Of a stretch of 64,000 bases of DNA, positions 22,401-32,270 are shown piece by piece. Every line of letters starts with the position of its first letter. The first letter of the stretch is position 1. The notes below the pieces were generated by a model. The model searched no databases. It saw only the letters and a program-made list of their open reading frames with translations, and was not told where the DNA came from. The translations under genes were made by a program, and so were the position numbers. The stretch spans positions 4,382,123 through 4,446,122 of the forward strand of contig OY744615.1 in assembly GCA_963556255.1 (NCBI GenBank). Reading direction: 5' to 3'. This DNA is from Allolobophora icterica. Its lineage: Eukaryota; Annelida; Clitellata; Crassiclitellata; Lumbricidae.

Positions 22401-25002
22401 GACGATATATCAACTAGTGTTACCAAAAGAGAGACGAATTAAAGTGATGGAATTGGCGCATGAGTCGGTATTTGGAGGACATCTAGGAGAAGAGAAAACA
22501 AGAGAACGAATAAAATTATCTTTTGTATGGCCAAAGATGAGAAGAGACATTGTGAAATTTTGTAAGTCTTGCGAGAAGTGTCAACTACAGGCAAGGAGTC
22601 TGGTGATGGATAGAGTACCTATCACTCCGGTCTCAAGAGAAGAGGTCGCCTTCAAGAGAATGACGATGGACCTCGTTGGCCCGATCGATCCAGTATCTGC
22701 TGCAGGTCACAAGTATTGTTTATGCATTGTGGACTCGTGCACCAGATGGCCTACAATCTTTTTATTGAAATCGCTGACAGCGAAGGCTGTGTGTGAAGCG
22801 TTGATGGAACTATTCATGAACGTTGGTGTGCCGTCAGTGATTACAAGTGACCAAGGAACGAACTTCACAGCCAGTTTGACAAGAGAATTTCTCGATTTAA
22901 TGGGCTGTAGTCCAAGATTCGACACACCAGGACACCCAGAAGCTGCTGGATTAGTAGAGAGATGGAATCAGACATTTAAAAAGATGATCCATCATGTGAT
23001 AATAGACAACCCGAGGAAATGGCACAAGATAATTCCTTTCACAGTGTGGGCATTACGAGAAGTGCCGAATGCAACTACTGGAGTATCACCATATATGCTT
23101 GTCTATGGAAAAATTCCGAGAGGACCATTGGCAATATTAAAAGAGAGTTGGACTAGAGAAATAAACTTACCACCTCATGTTGGAGTTAAACCAGAAAAGT
23201 ATTTGAAAGAACTCAAAGAAAATATGGAGAAAGCATTATTGTTCGCAGAATCCTACTCTCGAGAAAAGCAATTACAATACACGAATCAGTATAACAAGAG
23301 AGCAAAGCACAAAGAATTTGAAGCTGGTGAGAAAGTCATAGTTTTGTATCCAACGTCAACAAACAAACTTATTTCTCGATGGCATGGTCCATGTACGGTC
23401 ATACATCGAAGATCAAAGTACTCTTATTTAGTCGATATGGGTGAAAATGGTCGAAAAATAATTCACGCCAACAAGATCAGAAAATATGTTACTCGAGCAT
23501 TAAGTTGTGGTCTAATCGTTGAAGAAGATGAAGATTTTGGTTCAGTGGTTGAATTACCAATGAGGAATGAGGTTCAAGATGACAAGAATTCACTTAACCT
23601 CGATCCTGAACAAATTAGCCATTTGACAGTAACTCAGCAAGAACAGTTGTTGAAAGTTTTGAACAAATACTGTGACAGATTTTCAGAAAAACCCGGATTA
23701 TGTACATTGGTTGAACATGAAATTGAACTAAAACCAGGATTTCGTGAAAAGGAATTTGCAGCATACCGAATTCCTTTGATTTATCGAGCAGAAGTGGAAC
23801 GTCAGATCAAAGAAATGTTAAAAACAAACATTATCAAACCATCATCGAGCAGAATGGCAAGCCCTTTGGTTATTGTTAAAAAGAAAGACGGATCTTTAAG
23901 ACTTGCCTGTGACTACAGATACATTAACTCATTCACAGTGGATTGTAAATATCCTATGCCGATTGTCAGAGACGTTTTGAACAAAGTTGGAAAGTCTAAT
24001 GTGATTTCCATCTTGGACTGTCGAAGTGCTTATTGGACTTGTCCTGTAAAACAATCTGATCAATGGAAGACAGCTTTTGTAACACATAATGGACTGTATG
24101 AATTTACTCGTGTTCCTTTTGGAATGATAAATTCAGGACGAACTTTTGTTAAGGCGATAAATTTAGTTTTACAGCCTATAAGTGACTTTGCAGAACCGTA
24201 TGTTGATGACATTGCTGTGCATTCTGACAGTTGGAAAGTTCACTTGCAGCATCTAGATGCATTTTTGATGCAAATGAGATTGCATAACGTTACTTTGAAT
24301 TTGAAAAAATGCATATTTGGTAAGAGTGAGGTAAGGTTTATCGGTCATGTGGTTGGGTCTGGTAAGATAAAGATGAATCCAGACAGAATTGAAAGTTTGA
24401 CTAATTTGAAGATCCCAGAAACTAAGAAGCAAGTTAAGCAATTGCTTGGATTTTTTAATTATTACAGACAGTTTATTAAGGACTTTGCACAGATTGCGAA
24501 ACCGCTATCTGATTTAACTAGTAAACGTGTTTCTGATAAGATTGATTGGACTGTTGAACATCAGCAAGCATTTGATTTACTTAAAGAGGCTGTGCGATCC
24601 AAAGTAGTGTTATATGTTTTTGAAGTGGGAAAACCATTCAATTTGTACTGCGATAGTAGTGACTTTGCAGTCGGTGCTGTTTTAACACAGATGGACGACA
24701 AGGGAATAGAGCGCCCTGTGTCATTTATCAGTCAGAAATTAACTGATACCCAGAAGAGATGGGCTACTGTGGAAAAGGAAGCCTATGCTATTGTTTGGGC
24801 TCTAAACAAGTTAAAAGAAATTATAATTGGATCAAAAATTTTCATTTTTACTGATCACAATCCTCTTACATATTTGACTGAGTCAATGTCTAAGTCTGCT
24901 AAACTTGTGCGTTGGGCGTTAGCCTTACAAACTTTTGATGTTGAGGTGAAGTACAAGAAGGGCAGATTGAATATTATTGCTGATTGTTTGTCAAGGTTAT
25001 AA
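19453..25002 (+). CDS. Gag-Pol polyprotein of Gmr1-type element, copy 1 (1849 aa, intact)
   Basis: One uninterrupted ORF encodes the whole retrotransposon machinery. In order: a Glu/Lys/Arg coiled coil (about residues 85-350, built of REEKRRQEEKD-like repeats); a Gag capsid-like region (about 360-530); a CX2CX4HX4C zinc knuckle (CHNCGSDKHLVKFC, 622-635); an aspartic protease (DSG at 735-737); integrase with an H-H-C-C zinc finger (His1003, His1010, Cys1040, Cys1043) and D1073, D1133, E1169 catalytic triad (D35E spacing); then reverse transcriptase (D1522, YVDD at 1583-1586); and RNase H (D1734, E1776, D1801, D1844) to the C-terminus. Integrase before reverse transcriptase is the Gmr1 arrangement. 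No frameshift divides gag from pol. All catalytic residues are present, so the copy looks competent. Confidence 0.97.
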   Translation: MEKLSAERQADIKKMSTERLKQRLLKAGFKEEQLEGMSRGDMIHELAEVWVKEEVEEEGTVGGAVEKAIEKPPAPMSMEMLMQWMMMKEDSEEKRRQEEKDREEKRRQEEKDREEKRRQEEKEREDRRRQEEKELRQEAERVRQDELRLQREKEEKAERLQREKEEKELRLQREKEEKAEFARQEELRLQREKEEKAELARQEELRLQREREDKAEQVRKAELELQKNQFEIQLEQLKRDREDAERRRLEQMIEFEKARKSDEEVRQQQIEAKRMREEEKEKARTLELERAEQIRQEELKFQKESLEKAEAERQERLKLEKSKLTLKETQMREEREAERRKQQESETLVSKIKKIGDAMKHVLPQMPTDMMEVPLYFETVENAFRSFAVEKPFWVKLLLPLMTPKARTVLNRLSYDDLDNYDRVKQHLLKEFKLTSREYRARFVDAKKTTEETYTMFTARLKNLLNYYVRSRNVNREYDTLFDLLVADKLKECLPPGPLQFVLSKEGTDCLQASAVADLADIHVNNRIGFAIPNINSYPSQRSVNQSQSGKWKSNPETGSQFKGKEVKANVPVPNETREVTFGRQGFNKSSAPFAKREGNTSFTQYKRNEGNEQRGMVVKRCHNCGSDKHLVKFCPVPVAATSSSRNQEHTRVNLIQVVSDTDNQTASQENQETEVKSVMKCGIQKEILLDAEIQREVIGKDDSRILKKSFLQYVEVEIRAVDGKEPVKVKALSDSGAEIPVISEELLEGMKVEQIGKVNLQCVAGDAIPAKLVKVDVRLCGSDVEEEGFPRKIQCSLTPYVTLMCASIAKMGSTERFLLHPEIIAELKAVPQMKVKTIQGDVSVRANVMTRAQSRKQEMVDVDEKNETESSSDEENESNEQRSLSRDGVTLEMNEQEMVACENGTLNETEEDNECDVGIGDLYRDEEMGEEQKVQIADSKKFEEQQRKDESLKPWWKLAQEKESEFCVINGLLHKKYQILDQTIYQLVLPKERRIKVMELAHESVFGGHLGEEKTRERIKLSFVWPKMRRDIVKFCKSCEKCQLQARSLVMDRVPITPVSREEVAFKRMTMDLVGPIDPVSAAGHKYCLCIVDSCTRWPTIFLLKSLTAKAVCEALMELFMNVGVPSVITSDQGTNFTASLTREFLDLMGCSPRFDTPGHPEAAGLVERWNQTFKKMIHHVIIDNPRKWHKIIPFTVWALREVPNATTGVSPYMLVYGKIPRGPLAILKESWTREINLPPHVGVKPEKYLKELKENMEKALLFAESYSREKQLQYTNQYNKRAKHKEFEAGEKVIVLYPTSTNKLISRWHGPCTVIHRRSKYSYLVDMGENGRKIIHANKIRKYVTRALSCGLIVEEDEDFGSVVELPMRNEVQDDKNSLNLDPEQISHLTVTQQEQLLKVLNKYCDRFSEKPGLCTLVEHEIELKPGFREKEFAAYRIPLIYRAEVERQIKEMLKTNIIKPSSSRMASPLVIVKKKDGSLRLACDYRYINSFTVDCKYPMPIVRDVLNKVGKSNVISILDCRSAYWTCPVKQSDQWKTAFVTHNGLYEFTRVPFGMINSGRTFVKAINLVLQPISDFAEPYVDDIAVHSDSWKVHLQHLDAFLMQMRLHNVTLNLKKCIFGKSEVRFIGHVVGSGKIKMNPDRIESLTNLKIPETKKQVKQLLGFFNYYRQFIKDFAQIAKPLSDLTSKRVSDKIDWTVEHQQAFDLLKEAVRSKVVLYVFEVGKPFNLYCDSSDFAVGAVLTQMDDKGIERPVSFISQKLTDTQKRWATVEKEAYAIVWALNKLKEIIIGSKIFIFTDHNPLTYLTESMSKSAKLVRWALALQTFDVEVKYKKGRLNIIADCLSRL

Positions 25003-25099
25003 GTAATCGTAAGACTGTTCATTATTTAGTTAGATATATATATATGTTTCATGTATTTTGGTAATTTCGCAAATTTTGAAATTTAATTTGCTCAATTCC

Positions 25100-25118
25100 A
25101 GAAAAAGGAAGGAGGTAA
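25100..25118 (+). other. Polypurine tract and junction to middle LTR
   Basis: The purine run AGAAAAAGGAAGGAGGTAA lies directly before the TGTGAACT start of the LTR, the usual plus-strand primer site. The second element repeats it at 31643-31661. Confidence 0.85.
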
Positions 25119-25596
25119 TGTGAACTGAGTTTTGTGTACAGTCTTGCAGTGCGAGATATTTAGCGTATATATTTAGTGCGCTTACTTTAGTTTCACGTGT
25201 ATATGTATATATGATAGATGTATAACGTTTAGTCTTAGTGACACGCGCGGCCGGCCGATATCGGCAGCGGCGCGCTATATGTATATTATTAGAGTTCGTT
25301 TATGCGCACAGAAGACAGGTGTGTCAAGCGGCGCGAAGAATTATGCTGACTAGAGAAGTTTGAATTCGAGTGTGTTCGCTGTAGTAGTGTGGCTGACTAG
25401 TCGAGTTGTAATCGAATTGAGTTCTGTCTGTTTGTTTCTTATTAAACTGAAAAGATATTAAACTGTGTTGCTGATTAATTCAGGTTATACTTATACGTAG
25501 AATTAGTGTTCAAAAGGTGAACGTTAAATAGGCGTTAAGTACGAAGAGAACAAGGATTTAATCAGAAGGATTGTCAACGGAAGGATTGGGTTGACA
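25119..25596 (+). repeat. Shared middle LTR (478 bp)
   Basis: Serves as 3' LTR of copy 1 and 5' LTR of copy 2. It is indistinguishable by eye from the two outer LTRs and has no target duplication beside it. Confidence 0.97.
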
Positions 25597-25995
25597 TTAT
25601 TGGTGGCAGCGGCGGTGTGGATAAGAACTCACGGTGGATAAGAACTCACGGTGGATAAATACTCACGGTGGAATAATTACTCACGGTGGATATAAACTCA
25701 CGGTGGATTAAAATTCACGTTATCACCTCCTTCGGCGGATAGAAGAATCTACGACGGTGATAAAAGAATTTACAACGGTGTTAGAAGAATCTACGACGGT
25801 GTTAGAAGAATCTACGCGTTGTGTGCTGTGTGACGAGTTTACGATAACATCGACGGTGGAACACGAGAAACGGTATAAAAATTTCGTTGTTTTCCACGAA
25901 CAAATATAAAAGAAATCCCGTTTGTTTATCGATTCACACAACAAGAAAAACCGTGACTTCTTTGAAAAGAGAAATCACCGAAGTAAACAAGTAAG

Positions 25996-28900
25996 ATGGA
26001 GAAACTAAGTGCTGAAAGACAAGCAGATATTAAGAAGATGTCTACGGAAAGGCTAAAACAGCGTTTGTTGAAAGCCGGTTTTAAGGAAGAACAATTAGAA
26101 GGTATGTCACGTGGTGACATGATACATGAACTCGCTGAAGTGTGGGTTAAAGAAGAAGTCGAAGAAGAAGGTACCGTTGGCGGTGCCGTAGAAAAGGCTA
26201 TTGAAAAACCTCCTGCGCCTATGTCTATGGAGATGTTGATGCAGTGGATGATGATGAAAGAAGATAGTGAGGAGAAACGGAGACAAGAAGAGAAAGATAG
26301 GGAGGAGAAACGGAGACAAGAAGAGAAAGATAGGGAGGAGAAACGGAGACAAGAAGAGAAAGAAAGAGAGGATAGACGAAGACAAGAAGAGAAAGAGCTG
26401 AGACAAGAAGCAGAACGTGTAAGACAAGACGAGTTGCGCTTGCAGAGAGAGAAAGAAGAGAAAGCAGAACGTCTTCAGAGAGAGAAAGAAGAGAAAGAAT
26501 TGCGCTTGCAAAGAGAGAAAGAAGAGAAGGCAGAATTTGCAAGGCAAGAAGAATTGCGCTTGCAGAGAGAGAAAGAAGAGAAAGCGGAACTTGCAAGGCA
26601 AGAGGAATTGCGTCTGCAGAGAGAGAGAGAAGATAAAGCAGAACAAGTGCGTAAGGCAGAACTTGAATTGCAAAAGAATCAGTTTGAGATTCAGTTAGAA
26701 CAGTTGAAAAGAGATAGGGAAGATGCTGAAAGAAGAAGATTGGAGCAGATGATTGAATTTGAAAAAGCTAGAAAAAGTGATGAAGAGGTTCGTCAGCAAC
26801 AGATTGAAGCAAAGAGAATGCGTGAAGAAGAAAAAGAAAAAGCGCGAACGTTAGAGTTGGAACGTGCAGAACAGATCAGACAAGAAGAACTCAAATTTCA
26901 GAAAGAAAGTTTGGAAAAGGCAGAGGCAGAAAGACAGGAACGTCTGAAACTGGAGAAATCAAAATTGACATTGAAAGAAACGCAAATGAGAGAAGAACGG
27001 GAAGCAGAAAGAAGGAAGCAGCAAGAAAGTGAAACTTTGGTGTCAAAAATTAAGAAAATAGGTGATGCAATGAAGCATGTATTGCCTCAAATGCCAACTG
27101 ATATGATGGAGGTGCCATTATATTTTGAAACAGTCGAGAACGCGTTTCGTAGTTTTGCTGTGGAAAAGCCGTTTTGGGTGAAATTATTACTACCATTGAT
27201 GACGCCGAAAGCTCGAACCGTTCTGAATAGATTGTCATACGATGATCTAGACAATTATGATAGAGTCAAGCAGCACTTATTAAAAGAATTTAAATTAACC
27301 TCAAGAGAATACAGAGCCAGATTTGTGGATGCTAAGAAGACGACAGAAGAGACTTATACGATGTTTACGGCAAGACTGAAGAACTTGCTAAACTATTACG
27401 TGAGAAGTCGAAACGTGAACAGAGAGTATGATACGCTCTTTGATTTGCTGGTAGCGGATAAGCTAAAAGAATGTTTACCACCAGGTCCACTACAGTTTGT
27501 ATTGTCGAAGGAAGGAACTGACTGTCTCCAAGCTAGTGCAGTGGCAGACCTAGCAGACATTCATGTAAACAATCGAATTGGGTTTGCGATCCCAAATATA
27601 AACAGTTATCCTTCTCAACGTTCCGTAAACCAAAGCCAGAGTGGAAAGTGGAAAAGTAATCCAGAAACAGGGAGTCAGTTCAAAGGTAAAGAAGTCAAGG
27701 CTAATGTCCCTGTACCCAATGAGACCAGAGAAGTGACGTTTGGTCGTCAGGGATTTAACAAATCGTCAGCGCCGTTTGCCAAGAGGGAAGGCAACACATC
27801 GTTTACGCAGTATAAGAGAAATGAAGGAAATGAACAACGAGGCATGGTTGTGAAGCGTTGTCACAACTGTGGTTCAGACAAACATTTGGTTAAATTTTGT
27901 CCAGTTCCAGTGGCAGCAACTAGTTCTAGCAGAAATCAAGAACACACAAGGGTGAATTTGATTCAAGTGGTTAGTGATACAGATAATCAAACCGCGAGTC
28001 AAGAAAACCAAGAGACTGAAGTAAAGTCAGTAATGAAATGTGGTATTCAAAAAGAAATTCTATTGGATGCTGAAATTCAGAGAGAAGTCATAGGAAAAGA
28101 TGACAGTCGAATATTGAAGAAATCGTTCTTGCAATATGTCGAGGTTGAAATTCGTGCAGTAGACGGTAAAGAGCCAGTGAAAGTCAAAGCACTGAGCGAC
28201 TCGGGAGCAGAAATTCCGGTGATTAGTGAAGAATTACTGGAAGGCATGAAGGTGGAACAAATTGGAAAAGTGAATTTGCAATGTGTGGCAGGAGATGCCA
28301 TTCCTGCGAAGTTAGTGAAAGTCGATGTTAGACTGTGTGGTAGTGACGTGGAAGAAGAGGGATTTCCGCGTAAAATCCAGTGTTCACTTACACCTTATGT
28401 CACCTTGATGTGTGCTAGTATTGCAAAGATGGGCAGTACAGAAAGATTCTTGTTGCATCCAGAGATAATTGCCGAATTAAAAGCCGTACCACAGATGAAG
28501 GTCAAAACGATACAAGGAGATGTGAGTGTACGAGCAAATGTAATGACGAGAGCGCAGAGTCGGAAACAGGAAATGGTAGATGTGGATGAGAAGAATGAAA
28601 CTGAAAGTTCAAGTGATGAGGAAAACGAAAGTAATGAGCAACGAAGCTTATCGCGAGATGGTGTAACATTAGAGATGAATGAGCAAGAGATGGTTGCATG
28701 CGAGAATGGCACATTAAATGAAACTGAAGAAGACAATGAATGTGATGTGGGGATAGGAGACTTGTATAGAGATGAAGAGATGGGTGAAGAACAAAAGGTG
28801 CAGATTGCCGATTCGAAGAAGTTCGAAGAGCAACAGAGAAAGGATGAATCGTTGAAGCCGTGGTGGAAGTTAGCACAAGAGAAAGAATCTGAATTCTGTG

Positions 28901-31545
28901 TGATCAACGGTTTATTGCATAAGAAATATCAGATATTAGACCAGACGATATATCAACTAGTGTTACCAAAAGAGAGACGAATTAAAGTGATGGAATTGGC
29001 GCATGAGTCGGTATTTGGAGGACATCTAGGAGAAGAGAAAACAAGAGAACGAATAAAATTATCTTTTGTATGGCCAAAGATGAGAAGAGACATTGTGAAA
29101 TTTTGTAAGTCTTGCGAGAAGTGTCAACTACAGGCAAGGAGTCTGGTGATGGATAGAGTACCTATCACTCCGGTCTCAAGAGAAGAGGTCGCCTTCAAGA
29201 GAATGACGATGGACCTCGTTGGCCCGATCGATCCAGTATCTGCTGCAGGTCACAAGTATTGTTTATGCATTGTGGACTCGTGCACCAGATGGCCTACAAT
29301 CTTTTTATTGAAATCGCTGACAGCGAAGGCTGTGTGTGAAGCGTTGATGGAACTATTCATGAACGTTGGTGTGCCGTCAGTGATTACAAGTGACCAAGGA
29401 ACGAACTTCACAGCCAGTTTGACAAGAGAATTTCTCGATTTAATGGGCTGTAGTCCAAGATTCGACACACCAGGACACCCAGAAGCTGCTGGATTAGTAG
29501 AGAGATGGAATCAGACATTTAAAAAGATGATCCATCATGTGATAATAGACAACCCGAGGAAATGGCACAAGATAATTCCTTTCACAGTGTGGGCATTACG
29601 AGAAGTGCCGAATGCAACTACTGGAGTATCACCATATATGCTTGTCTATGGAAAAATTCCGAGAGGACCATTGGCAATATTAAAAGAGAGTTGGACTAGA
29701 GAAATAAACTTACCACCTCATGTTGGAGTTAAACCAGAAAAGTATTTGAAAGAACTCAAAGAAAATATGGAGAAAGCATTATTGTTCGCAGAATCCTACT
29801 CTCGAGAAAAGCAATTACAATACACGAATCAGTATAACAAGAGAGCAAAGCACAAAGAATTTGAAGCTGGTGAGAAAGTCATAGTTTTGTATCCAACGTC
29901 AACAAACAAACTTATTTCTCGATGGCATGGTCCATGTACGGTCATACATCGAAGATCAAAGTACTCTTATTTAGTCGATATGGGTGAAAATGGTCGAAAA
30001 ATAATTCACGCCAACAAGATCAGAAAATATGTTACTCGAGCATTAAGTTGTGGTCTAATCGTTGAAGAAGATGAAGATTTTGGTTCAGTGGTTGAATTAC
30101 CAATGAGGAATGAGGTTCAAGATGACAAGAATTCACTTAACCTCGATCCTGAACAAATTAGCCATTTGACAGTAACTCAGCAAGAACAGTTGTTGAAAGT
30201 TTTGAACAAATACTGTGACAGATTTTCAGAAAAACCCGGATTATGTACATTGGTTGAACATGAAATTGAACTAAAACCAGGATTTCGTGAAAAGGAATTT
30301 GCAGCATACCGAATTCCTTTGATTTATCGAGCAGAAGTGGAACGTCAGATCAAAGAAATGTTAAAAACAAACATTATCAAACCATCATCGAGCAGAATGG
30401 CAAGCCCTTTGGTTATTGTTAAAAAGAAAGACGGATCTTTAAGACTTGCCTGTGACTACAGATACATTAACTCATTCACAGTGGATTGTAAATATCCTAT
30501 GCCGATTGTCAGAGACGTTTTGAACAAAGTTGGAAAGTCTAATGTGATTTCCATCTTGGACTGTCGAAGTGCTTATTGGACTTGTCCTGTAAAACAATCT
30601 GATCAATGGAAGACAGCTTTTGTAACACATAATGGACTGTATGAATTTACTCGTGTTCCTTTTGGAATGATAAATTCAGGACGAACTTTTGTTAAGGCGA
30701 TAAATTTAGTTTTACAGCCTATAAGTGACTTTGCAGAACCGTATGTTGATGACATTGCTGTGCATTCTGACAGTTGGAAAGTTCACTTGCAGCATCTAGA
30801 TGCATTTTTGATGCAAATGAGATTGCATAACGTTACTTTGAATTTGAAAAAATGCATATTTGGTAAGAGTGAGGTAAGGTTTATCGGTCATGTGGTTGGG
30901 TCTGGTAAGATAAAGATGAATCCAGACAGAATTGAAAGTTTGACTAATTTGAAGATCCCAGAAACTAAGAAGCAAGTTAAGCAATTGCTTGGATTTTTTA
31001 ATTATTACAGACAGTTTATTAAGGACTTTGCACAGATTGCGAAACCGCTATCTGATTTAACTAGTAAACGTGTTTCTGATAAGATTGATTGGACTGTTGA
31101 ACATCAGCAAGCATTTGATTTACTTAAAGAGGCTGTGCGATCCAAAGTAGTGTTATATGTTTTTGAAGTGGGAAAACCATTCAATTTGTACTGCGATAGT
31201 AGTGACTTTGCAGTCGGTGCTGTTTTAACACAGATGGACGACAAGGGAATAGAGCGCCCTGTGTCATTTATCAGTCAGAAATTAACTGATACCCAGAAGA
31301 GATGGGCTACTGTGGAAAAGGAAGCCTATGCTATTGTTTGGGCTCTAAACAAGTTAAAAGAAATTATAATTGGATCAAAAATTTTCATTTTTACTGATCA
31401 CAATCCTCTTACATATTTGACTGAGTCAATGTCTAAGTCTGCTAAACTTGTGCGTTGGGCGTTAGCCTTACAAACTTTTGATGTTGAGGTGAAGTACAAG
31501 AAGGGCAGATTGAATATTATTGCTGATTGTTTGTCAAGGTTATAA
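25996..31545 (+). CDS. Gag-Pol polyprotein of Gmr1-type element, copy 2 (1849 aa, intact)
   Basis: The product is identical to the first copy at every residue, 6543 bp downstream. The same domain order applies: coiled coil, Gag, zinc knuckle, protease, integrase, reverse transcriptase, RNase H. The start is the ATG after AAACAAGTAAG, as in copy 1. The absence of any coding difference means that the duplication is very recent or was homogenised by recombination. A collapse or expansion error in assembly should be excluded, although the leader base difference argues for two real copies. Confidence 0.97.
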   Translation: MEKLSAERQADIKKMSTERLKQRLLKAGFKEEQLEGMSRGDMIHELAEVWVKEEVEEEGTVGGAVEKAIEKPPAPMSMEMLMQWMMMKEDSEEKRRQEEKDREEKRRQEEKDREEKRRQEEKEREDRRRQEEKELRQEAERVRQDELRLQREKEEKAERLQREKEEKELRLQREKEEKAEFARQEELRLQREKEEKAELARQEELRLQREREDKAEQVRKAELELQKNQFEIQLEQLKRDREDAERRRLEQMIEFEKARKSDEEVRQQQIEAKRMREEEKEKARTLELERAEQIRQEELKFQKESLEKAEAERQERLKLEKSKLTLKETQMREEREAERRKQQESETLVSKIKKIGDAMKHVLPQMPTDMMEVPLYFETVENAFRSFAVEKPFWVKLLLPLMTPKARTVLNRLSYDDLDNYDRVKQHLLKEFKLTSREYRARFVDAKKTTEETYTMFTARLKNLLNYYVRSRNVNREYDTLFDLLVADKLKECLPPGPLQFVLSKEGTDCLQASAVADLADIHVNNRIGFAIPNINSYPSQRSVNQSQSGKWKSNPETGSQFKGKEVKANVPVPNETREVTFGRQGFNKSSAPFAKREGNTSFTQYKRNEGNEQRGMVVKRCHNCGSDKHLVKFCPVPVAATSSSRNQEHTRVNLIQVVSDTDNQTASQENQETEVKSVMKCGIQKEILLDAEIQREVIGKDDSRILKKSFLQYVEVEIRAVDGKEPVKVKALSDSGAEIPVISEELLEGMKVEQIGKVNLQCVAGDAIPAKLVKVDVRLCGSDVEEEGFPRKIQCSLTPYVTLMCASIAKMGSTERFLLHPEIIAELKAVPQMKVKTIQGDVSVRANVMTRAQSRKQEMVDVDEKNETESSSDEENESNEQRSLSRDGVTLEMNEQEMVACENGTLNETEEDNECDVGIGDLYRDEEMGEEQKVQIADSKKFEEQQRKDESLKPWWKLAQEKESEFCVINGLLHKKYQILDQTIYQLVLPKERRIKVMELAHESVFGGHLGEEKTRERIKLSFVWPKMRRDIVKFCKSCEKCQLQARSLVMDRVPITPVSREEVAFKRMTMDLVGPIDPVSAAGHKYCLCIVDSCTRWPTIFLLKSLTAKAVCEALMELFMNVGVPSVITSDQGTNFTASLTREFLDLMGCSPRFDTPGHPEAAGLVERWNQTFKKMIHHVIIDNPRKWHKIIPFTVWALREVPNATTGVSPYMLVYGKIPRGPLAILKESWTREINLPPHVGVKPEKYLKELKENMEKALLFAESYSREKQLQYTNQYNKRAKHKEFEAGEKVIVLYPTSTNKLISRWHGPCTVIHRRSKYSYLVDMGENGRKIIHANKIRKYVTRALSCGLIVEEDEDFGSVVELPMRNEVQDDKNSLNLDPEQISHLTVTQQEQLLKVLNKYCDRFSEKPGLCTLVEHEIELKPGFREKEFAAYRIPLIYRAEVERQIKEMLKTNIIKPSSSRMASPLVIVKKKDGSLRLACDYRYINSFTVDCKYPMPIVRDVLNKVGKSNVISILDCRSAYWTCPVKQSDQWKTAFVTHNGLYEFTRVPFGMINSGRTFVKAINLVLQPISDFAEPYVDDIAVHSDSWKVHLQHLDAFLMQMRLHNVTLNLKKCIFGKSEVRFIGHVVGSGKIKMNPDRIESLTNLKIPETKKQVKQLLGFFNYYRQFIKDFAQIAKPLSDLTSKRVSDKIDWTVEHQQAFDLLKEAVRSKVVLYVFEVGKPFNLYCDSSDFAVGAVLTQMDDKGIERPVSFISQKLTDTQKRWATVEKEAYAIVWALNKLKEIIIGSKIFIFTDHNPLTYLTESMSKSAKLVRWALALQTFDVEVKYKKGRLNIIADCLSRL

Positions 31546-31661
31546 GTAATCGTAAGACTGTTCATTATTTAGTTAGATATATATATATGTTTCATGTATT
31601 TTGGTAATTTCGCAAATTTTGAAATTTAATTTGCTCAATTCCAGAAAAAGGAAGGAGGTAA

Positions 31662-32139
31662 TGTGAACTGAGTTTTGTGTACAGTCTTGCAGTGCGAGAT
31701 ATTTAGCGTATATATTTAGTGCGCTTACTTTAGTTTCACGTGTATATGTATATATGATAGATGTATAACGTTTAGTCTTAGTGACACGCGCGGCCGGCCG
31801 ATATCGGCAGCGGCGCGCTATATGTATATTATTAGAGTTCGTTTATGCGCACAGAAGACAGGTGTGTCAAGCGGCGCGAAGAATTATGCTGACTAGAGAA
31901 GTTTGAATTCGAGTGTGTTCGCTGTAGTAGTGTGGCTGACTAGTCGAGTTGTAATCGAATTGAGTTCTGTCTGTTTGTTTCTTATTAAACTGAAAAGATA
32001 TTAAACTGTGTTGCTGATTAATTCAGGTTATACTTATACGTAGAATTAGTGTTCAAAAGGTGAACGTTAAATAGGCGTTAAGTACGAAGAGAACAAGGAT
32101 TTAATCAGAAGGATTGTCAACGGAAGGATTGGGTTGACA
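31662..32139 (+). repeat. 3' LTR (478 bp)
   Basis: Starts TGTGAACT after the polypurine tract and ends GGGTTGACA directly before the GTCGG target duplication, which fixes the LTR end. Confidence 0.97.
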
Positions 32140-32144
32140 GTCGG

Positions 32145-32270
32145 CGAGTGAAGATTGATTACGTTTGATGACAACCATTTCACGAGTTTTAGTTGAGTTT
32201 ATTTTCAAGTTCTTTGCTTTTGACCATTTGTAGATGTGTTGAAGTTCTGTTTTGGCTATGATGTCCTCTA
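32145..32270 (-). pseudogene. L2/CR1-like reverse transcriptase fragment, middle part
   Basis: The minus strand reads DIIAKTELQHIYKWSKAKNL and NSTKTREMVVIKR. It continues into 18312-18570 across the LTR insertion, and upstream into CRNKTSVED at about 32935-32960 across the hAT MITE at 32271-32926. Confidence 0.8.

Larger units (their letters stand above)
18571..32144 (+). mobile_element. Tandem pair of Gmr1-type Ty3/Gypsy LTR retrotransposons sharing the middle LTR
   Basis: The structure is LTR - internal - LTR - internal - LTR with a period of exactly 6543 bp. A single 5 bp target duplication, GTCGG (18571-18575 and 32140-32144), flanks the whole array and none exists at the middle LTR. The LTRs are 478 bp and start TGTGAACTGAG, ending GGGTTGACA. 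Both internal regions carry an intact 1849-codon ORF with identical products. By eye the only difference is T at 19304 against A at 25847 in the leader. The insertion site is inside an L2/CR1-like reverse transcriptase remnant. Confidence 0.97.
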
